Positions 59,350 through 64,000 of a stretch of DNA of 64,000 bases are shown here, in pieces. The notes under the pieces are model-generated. The model made no database searches, was not told the origin of the DNA, and saw nothing but the letters and a program-made list of their open reading frames with translations. The stretch comes from Peribacillus frigoritolerans (GTDB lineage Bacteria; Bacillota; Bacilli; Bacillales; DSM-1321), in NCBI RefSeq assembly GCF_040250305.1, contig NZ_CP158190.1, positions 2,760,001 to 2,824,000 on the forward strand, read 5' to 3'. The stretch's first letter is position 1; each line of letters begins with the position of its first letter. The position numbers and the translations under genes are program-made.

Positions 59350-62305
59350 GGTTCCTCTCCTCCTTTTTGATCTTCAAGAGGTCACCAGGGAAAATATAAT
59401 CTTCGCGGGCCCATTTTTTTTGTACTTGTACACCTATCTGCGGTTGTGGATTACCATTACGATGGTTGATACTCGGCAACGGATTGTCTCCTTTAACCCT
59501 GAGCACTTCCATTTTTGCTTGAACTTCCTTATAAGCAGGAGTATCAGTATCTTTATCTGAATGGCTGCTTGTCAATTGGTTGATTGCCCCATCACCTGAA
59601 TCGTTCATCGGCAGATAAACTTCTTTACCTTTTACACGATCCGTAATCAGGCATTGCACTTTTGCATTTCCATATGGTGAAGTAAGCCGAACAAGAGTGC
59701 CATCCTCAAGCCCTCTATCTTTTGCCAATTCCCGGGATACCTCAAGGAAGACTTTTGGCGTTTTGGAAGTAATGCCTTTTGATTTATAAGTCATGTTTCC
59801 TTCATGGAAGTGTTCCAATAAACGGCCATTATTCACATGGATATCAAACTCATCCCCAAAGTCAATCGGTTTGGTCCATTCGACTGGAAATAACCTTGCT
59901 TTTCCATCAGGGAAAGGAAAAGCTTCCGTGAATAACAGTGGCGTATCTTTACCATCTGGAGTCACTGGCCATTGAAGACTGTTATAACCCTCCAAGCGTT
60001 CATACGTTACTCCTGCATATAATGGTGATAGTTTGGCTGCTTCTTCCATAATTTCACTTGGATGCTCATAATTCCAGCCGGCTCCTAACGAATTAGCGAC
60101 ATTCTTTATGATTTGCCAATCAGGCTTTGAGTCGCCAAGCGGTTCAAAGACTTGATAAAGACGTTGAATACGGCGTTCCGTATTCGTGAAAGTACCTTCT
60201 TTTTCAAAGCTTGGGCTTGCGGGAAGGACGACATCCGCGAATTCAGCCGTTCTTGATAAGAAGATATCTTGTACCACAAAGAAGGCCAGTTTTTCAAATG
60301 CTTTATGGACATGATTGATATTCGAATCGACCAGACCCATATCTTCACCTTTTAAGTACATTGCTTTGATGGTACCTGCATGTATCCCTTCGACCATTTC
60401 ATGATTATTCAGGCCAGGGTTTTCTGGTATTTTTGCTCCCCAGATGTTTTCATATTTCACGCGGACCTTTTCATCCGTTACTTTTTCATAACCTGGCAGG
60501 CGATCCGGCATACTGCCAAAATCGCTGGCTCCTTGAACATTATTATGGCCGCGTAAAGGGTAAGTACCTGTTCCGGGTTTACCATAGTTGCCTGTTATGA
60601 GCAATAAATTGGAAATTGCAGTACTTGTATCGCTTCCTCCTCCATGCTGGGTAACGCCCATGGCCCAAAGCGATGCAACGCTTTCCGCTTCATGAATGGC
60701 CTCTGCCAACGTAATTAAATCTTCCTTAGCTACGCCTGTTACTTTTTCAGCATATTCCAATGTGTAAGGTTCCAAAGTCTTGATGTATTCTTCCATTCCA
60801 TTTACACGATTTTTGATGAAGTCTGTATCTGTCCAACCTTTGTCGACGATATATTTAGTCACGGCCGACAGCCATATGATATCCGATCCCGGTGCAGGCT
60901 GGATGAAGAGGTCGGAACGTTCAGCCATTTCATGCTTTCTGATGTCCGCCACTATCAGCTTCTGTTTACCCAGTTTATGGGAACGTTTGATTCTTGTAGC
61001 CAACACGGGGTGTGATTCGGATGTATTGGAGCCTATGATCAATACAAGTTCGGACTTTTCGATATCCTTTATGCCCCCTGTATCTCCGCCATATCCAACC
61101 GTTCTGAATAGTCCTAAAGTAGCCGGTGTCTGACAATACCGGGAACAGTTATCCACATTATTGGTGCCGATGATTCCCCTAGCCAGCTTTTGCATTAAAT
61201 AGGACTCTTCATTAGTGCACTTGGAAGAAGTTATGAAAGCCATCGAATCCGGACCGTGAGAATCTTTGATTTCAGTGAATTTACGGGAAATCAATTCAAG
61301 GGCTTCTTCCCATTCAGCTTCCCTGAACGTATCCCCTTCCCTAATTAAAGGTTTTGTGAGTCTTTCTTTACTATTCACGAAATCCCATCCGAATTTCCCT
61401 TTTACACAAGTCGAAATTCCATTTGCAGGTGCCTCCACTTGCGGTTCGATCTTAAGGATTTTACGATCTTTGGTCCAAACGTCAAAGCTGCATCCTACCC
61501 CACAGTATGTACAAACCGTTTTTGTCTTCTTGATCCTTGCATCCCTCATGGCGGATTCCATATCTGAAATCGCTAAAATCGAACCATAACCCGTTTCAAC
61601 ATTTTTTGTAATTTCTATCATAGGTCTAAGTGTTTGTTTGGCAATGCCGGTTAAAAATCCGGCTTCCCCTTCCATTCCTTTTTCCATCATTGCATTACAC
61701 GGACATACAGTAGAACAATGTCCACATGACACGCATGAAGATTCATTGATCGGAACATTATCATCCCAAATGACACGCGGGCGTTTTGCTTCCCAATCAA
61801 TGGTCAATGTTTCAGTGACCTGTACATCTTGACATGCTTCAACACAACGGCCGCAAAGAATGCATTGATCCGGATCATATCGATAGAATGGATTTGACCG
61901 ATCCACTTCATATGGTTTTTGATCAAAAGGAACACTTTGATGATTTACCTTCATTTCCTTAACCGTATTGTGTATTTCACAACCGCCATTGTTATAATCA
62001 CAAACTGTACAATAAAGCTCATGGTTATACAATATCTTGTCCATCGCCATGACCTGTGCCTCTTTTACATCAGCTGCAACTGTATCAATTACATCACCAT
62101 CCCTGATTATGGTGGAGCAAGATCTTACAAGTTCACCATTAACACTCACTAAACATGTATCACATGTTTCGATAGGACCTAGGCTAGGATGGTAACAAAC
62201 ATTCGGGACATCAATGGAGCTATCCGTCAGCATTTGTAATATTGTTTGATTACCTTCCATACTGGTCTCAGCACCATTGATTTTTATATGCACTTTCTCT
62301 GGCAA
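59342..62305 (-). CDS. fdhF: Formate dehydrogenase, molybdopterin type (YrhE/YjgC)
   Basis: A roughly 987-residue cytoplasmic enzyme oxidising formate to CO2. The N-terminus has a [2Fe-2S] ferredoxin domain (NVCYHPSLGPIETCDTCLVS), an NADH-dehydrogenase-G-type [4Fe-4S] motif and two ferredoxin [4Fe-4S] motifs (CILCGRCVEACQDVQ and CVSCGHCSTVCPCNAM). The catalytic part has CTYCGVGCSFDVW and a cysteine in NVDNCSRYCQTPATLGLF at the place of the active-site Sec/Cys. The molybdopterin-binding C-terminus follows. The start is TTG at 62305 (LPEKVHIK) because GAGGGGAG precedes it by 8 bases; the frame is open to 62329. It is cotranscribed with DUF1641. Confidence 0.93.
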   Translation of the reverse strand: MPEKVHIKINGAETSMEGNQTILQMLTDSSIDVPNVCYHPSLGPIETCDTCLVSVNGELVRSCSTIIRDGDVIDTVAADVKEAQVMAMDKILYNHELYCTVCDYNNGGCEIHNTVKEMKVNHQSVPFDQKPYEVDRSNPFYRYDPDQCILCGRCVEACQDVQVTETLTIDWEAKRPRVIWDDNVPINESSCVSCGHCSTVCPCNAMMEKGMEGEAGFLTGIAKQTLRPMIEITKNVETGYGSILAISDMESAMRDARIKKTKTVCTYCGVGCSFDVWTKDRKILKIEPQVEAPANGISTCVKGKFGWDFVNSKERLTKPLIREGDTFREAEWEEALELISRKFTEIKDSHGPDSMAFITSSKCTNEESYLMQKLARGIIGTNNVDNCSRYCQTPATLGLFRTVGYGGDTGGIKDIEKSELVLIIGSNTSESHPVLATRIKRSHKLGKQKLIVADIRKHEMAERSDLFIQPAPGSDIIWLSAVTKYIVDKGWTDTDFIKNRVNGMEEYIKTLEPYTLEYAEKVTGVAKEDLITLAEAIHEAESVASLWAMGVTQHGGGSDTSTAISNLLLITGNYGKPGTGTYPLRGHNNVQGASDFGSMPDRLPGYEKVTDEKVRVKYENIWGAKIPENPGLNNHEMVEGIHAGTIKAMYLKGEDMGLVDSNINHVHKAFEKLAFFVVQDIFLSRTAEFADVVLPASPSFEKEGTFTNTERRIQRLYQVFEPLGDSKPDWQIIKNVANSLGAGWNYEHPSEIMEEAAKLSPLYAGVTYERLEGYNSLQWPVTPDGKDTPLLFTEAFPFPDGKARLFPVEWTKPIDFGDEFDIHVNNGRLLEHFHEGNMTYKSKGITSKTPKVFLEVSRELAKDRGLEDGTLVRLTSPYGNAKVQCLITDRVKGKEVYLPMNDSGDGAINQLTSSHSDKDTDTPAYKEVQAKMEVLRVKGDNPLPSINHRNGNPQPQIGVQVQKKWAREDYIFPGDLLKIKKEERNRG

Positions 62306-62439
62306 AATAATCGCTCCCCTCTTACACAACGATAAAATTCATCATTTGGTATTTTCTACCCCCGCACATTTTTTCTCAAACTTGCGAAAGTAAATAATGG
62401 AAGACTCCTTTTAACCAATTTCATATCAGCAAATGAACA

Positions 62440-62476
62440 AAGCCGAAGTGAGACATAGTATTCCCTCACTTCGACC
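62440..62476 (-). terminator. Terminator of the pullulanase gene
   Basis: On the minus strand CGAAGTGAG pairs with CTCACTTCG (62444-62452 and 62465-62473), with a 12-nt loop, and is followed by TTTGTTC. The T run is weak. Confidence 0.6.
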
Positions 62477-62481
62477 TTATG

Positions 62482-64000
62482 TCATTGGTTAGAATTTGCT
62501 TTTAACACAAACGAACTTAAAGGGGCAACGGTTATCTGACTCCCTTTAATCCTTTCTATTTCTTCCAGGCCAGCCCGCTGACCATCCACTAGAACGGACC
62601 AATTATCTTCGTGGGGAAGATTAATCGTTATCGCATCCCAATTTGCATTATGAATCACTGCAATTGTTGAATCTTCTGTTTTTAAAGAGAATGCAACCAC
62701 ATTTGGCGGAGCATCAATGAATTGTAAATGCTCTTCAATTTCTTCGGGTGTGCTTAACCTAAAAACAGAATGATTTTTCCTGAGCGAAATCAGTCCTTTC
62801 ATATACTCCACTTCCCGATCGAAATCAGCTCTTCTTTTCCAATCCAATCGGTTAATCCAATCAGAAGATTGATAGCTATTTTCATCTCCATCCTTTGTGC
62901 GCATAAACTCTTGTCCAGCATGTATCATTGGAATTCCCTGTGACAGTAAGACAATTGCCGAAGCTAATTTATGCATTTGTTTCCGTTTTTCTTCTGTCGC
63001 ATCTGGATTAGTGATGAGAAGCTTATCCCATAAAGTATAATTATCATGTGCTTCAACATAATTGATCACTTGATCTGGTCTTTGATATGTCGCGATATCA
63101 TCATCATATTCCAAACCACCAGCAATGCCTTTTTTTATAATATCTTCCATTCCTGGTTTGCCATTCACGAATCCTTTATCATGTTCATTCATTACAAACC
63201 CTTTTAAACCATCACGGATCGCATCATTAAAGTGAGCGATTCCAGGCATTTTAAAAGCATTCTTTTGATTTGCTTTCAGCTCTTTGGCCAAGGGGGTATC
63301 CATATCCCAGCCTTCACCCAAAACAATGAGGGTCGGATCAATTTCTGCCAGTGCCTTTTTCACTTCATTCATCGTTTCCACATCATGAATCCCCATTAAA
63401 TCGAAACGGAAACCATCAAGGTTAAATTCCTTCGCCCAATAGGTTACGGATTCAACAATGAATTTGCGCATCATTTTACGTTCAGACGCGGTGTCATTTC
63501 CTACACCAGTTCCATTAGATAGGGTGCCGTCAGCGTAATAGCGAAAAAAGTAAGTGGGAACGAGTTTATGGAAGTTCGAGTCCTCCACAGAATAAACGTG
63601 ATTATAGACAACATCCATGATGACTCGTAAACCGTGATCATGCATTCCTTGAATCATTTCCTTTAACTCCCGAATCCTGACTTTTGGTTGATACGGATCA
63701 GTCGAATAAGATCCCTCGGGAGCGTTATAATTCTGTGGATCATATCCCCAGTTATATTGTGGTTCATTCAATTTCATTTCATTGACTGTAGCAAAATCGA
63801 ATATCGGGATAAACTGAACATGAGTAACGCCTAGATCTTTAATATGATCAAGACCCGTTTTCGCTCCTTCTGGACCTTTGGTTCCGGCTTCAATTACTCC
63901 TATGAATTTACCTTTATTATTTATTCCGCTTTCAGGATGAATCGACAAATCCCGAGTATGCAATTCATAAATGACTATGTCCTCAGCTTTTTCGAGAGGT
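62482..64000 (-). CDS. Pullulanase type I (AmyX), 5' end cut by the window
   Basis: A GH13 alpha-1,6-glucan debranching enzyme. The frame is open to base 64000; reading upstream from the apparent Met at 63963 gives VIYELHTRD, the conserved first strand, so that codon is an internal TTG and not the start. Visible GH13 regions are MDVVYNHVYSVEDSNF, GFRFDLMGIHD with the nucleophile Asp, VLGEGWDMDTP with the acid/base Glu, and YVEAHDNYTLWDK with the transition-state Asp. The pullulanase pattern YNWGYDPQNYNAPEGSYSTD is clear. No signal peptide can be seen because the N-terminus is outside. With the beta-amylase at the other end of the window it suggests starch or glycogen use. Confidence 0.92.
   Translation of the reverse strand, partial: PLEKAEDIVIYELHTRDLSIHPESGINNKGKFIGVIEAGTKGPEGAKTGLDHIKDLGVTHVQFIPIFDFATVNEMKLNEPQYNWGYDPQNYNAPEGSYSTDPYQPKVRIRELKEMIQGMHDHGLRVIMDVVYNHVYSVEDSNFHKLVPTYFFRYYADGTLSNGTGVGNDTASERKMMRKFIVESVTYWAKEFNLDGFRFDLMGIHDVETMNEVKKALAEIDPTLIVLGEGWDMDTPLAKELKANQKNAFKMPGIAHFNDAIRDGLKGFVMNEHDKGFVNGKPGMEDIIKKGIAGGLEYDDDIATYQRPDQVINYVEAHDNYTLWDKLLITNPDATEEKRKQMHKLASAIVLLSQGIPMIHAGQEFMRTKDGDENSYQSSDWINRLDWKRRADFDREVEYMKGLISLRKNHSVFRLSTPEEIEEHLQFIDAPPNVVAFSLKTEDSTIAVIHNANWDAITINLPHEDNWSVLVDGQRAGLEEIERIKGSQITVAPLSSFVLKANSNQ

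Noticed and set aside
59075..59560. 161-codon plus-strand frame across DUF1641 and fdhF
   Set aside because: Antisense shadow of two overlapping minus-strand genes.

Overview
The window is chromosomal DNA of a low-GC, endospore-forming Gram-positive bacterium. It looks like a Bacillaceae member of the Peribacillus / Bacillus simplex type. This rests on a GerA-type germinant-receptor operon, TnrA, IseA with a WalR box, YkuK, FadF, purine-rich ribosome binding sites, GTG/TTG starts and many intrinsic terminators. No rRNA, tRNA, CRISPR array or prophage was seen. The genus is an inference.

Layout. 1-1.7 kb: 3' truncated beta-amylase with a starch-binding domain and a cre-like site. 1.7-12 kb: complete assimilatory nitrate/nitrite block (nasA-nasB-nasC-nasF and nirB-nirD, all minus) with tnrA on the plus strand between the two operons. 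TnrA boxes lie centred about 50 bp upstream of the inferred nirB and nasA starts. 12-29 kb: mixed housekeeping genes. These are ykuK, a MurE-like ligase with an altered amino-acid motif, an MFS exporter with a ribosome-site-masking hairpin, a Spo0M-like/MscS pair behind a candidate yybP-ykoY (Mn2+) riboswitch, iseA, padR with a HAAS membrane protein, glycerate kinase, a glutamate-synthase-like flavoprotein, an MBL hydrolase and a DadA-like oxidase. Several copies of an IS1182-related structured repeat are interspersed. 29-34 kb: a broken uracil-DNA-glycosylase-like gene, then a glutarate catabolic operon (gntR-lhgO-DUF3870-glaH) with operators around its promoter. 34-38 kb: a sparse stretch with a GyrI-like protein, a Dph6-like ATPase, a lone tyrosine recombinase and a purine/pyrimidine permease remnant. 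38-51 kb: fadF and an apparent cyclohexanecarboxylate (alicyclic acid) degradation operon of aliB, badI, aliA, badH, an acyl-CoA dehydrogenase, an enoyl-CoA hydratase and an SDR. It sits under a near-perfect sigma-54 promoter with an upstream palindromic activator site and an adjacent PAS-type enhancer-binding protein. 51-58 kb: XRE-cupin regulator, uvsE, a PCYCGC lipoprotein and a ger A-C-B operon. 58-64 kb: DUF1641 with a formate dehydrogenase, and a truncated pullulanase.

How the genes fit together. Nitrate is imported (NasA), reduced to nitrite (NasBC) and then to ammonium (NirBD, with siroheme needing NasF), all plausibly under TnrA. The alicyclic operon would convert cyclohexanecarboxylate to pimeloyl-CoA, whose beta-oxidation yields glutaryl-CoA. 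The nearby GlaH/LhgO pair would turn glutarate into 2-oxoglutarate, so the two loci may be metabolically linked (inference). FadF could take electrons from the acyl-CoA dehydrogenases.

The most noteworthy candidates are the sigma-54 alicyclic-acid operon, the Mn2+-type riboswitch in front of Spo0M-like/MscS, the masked ribosome site of the MFS exporter, the MurE paralogue with DDLN in place of DNPR, and an SDR that lacks its catalytic Tyr/Lys.
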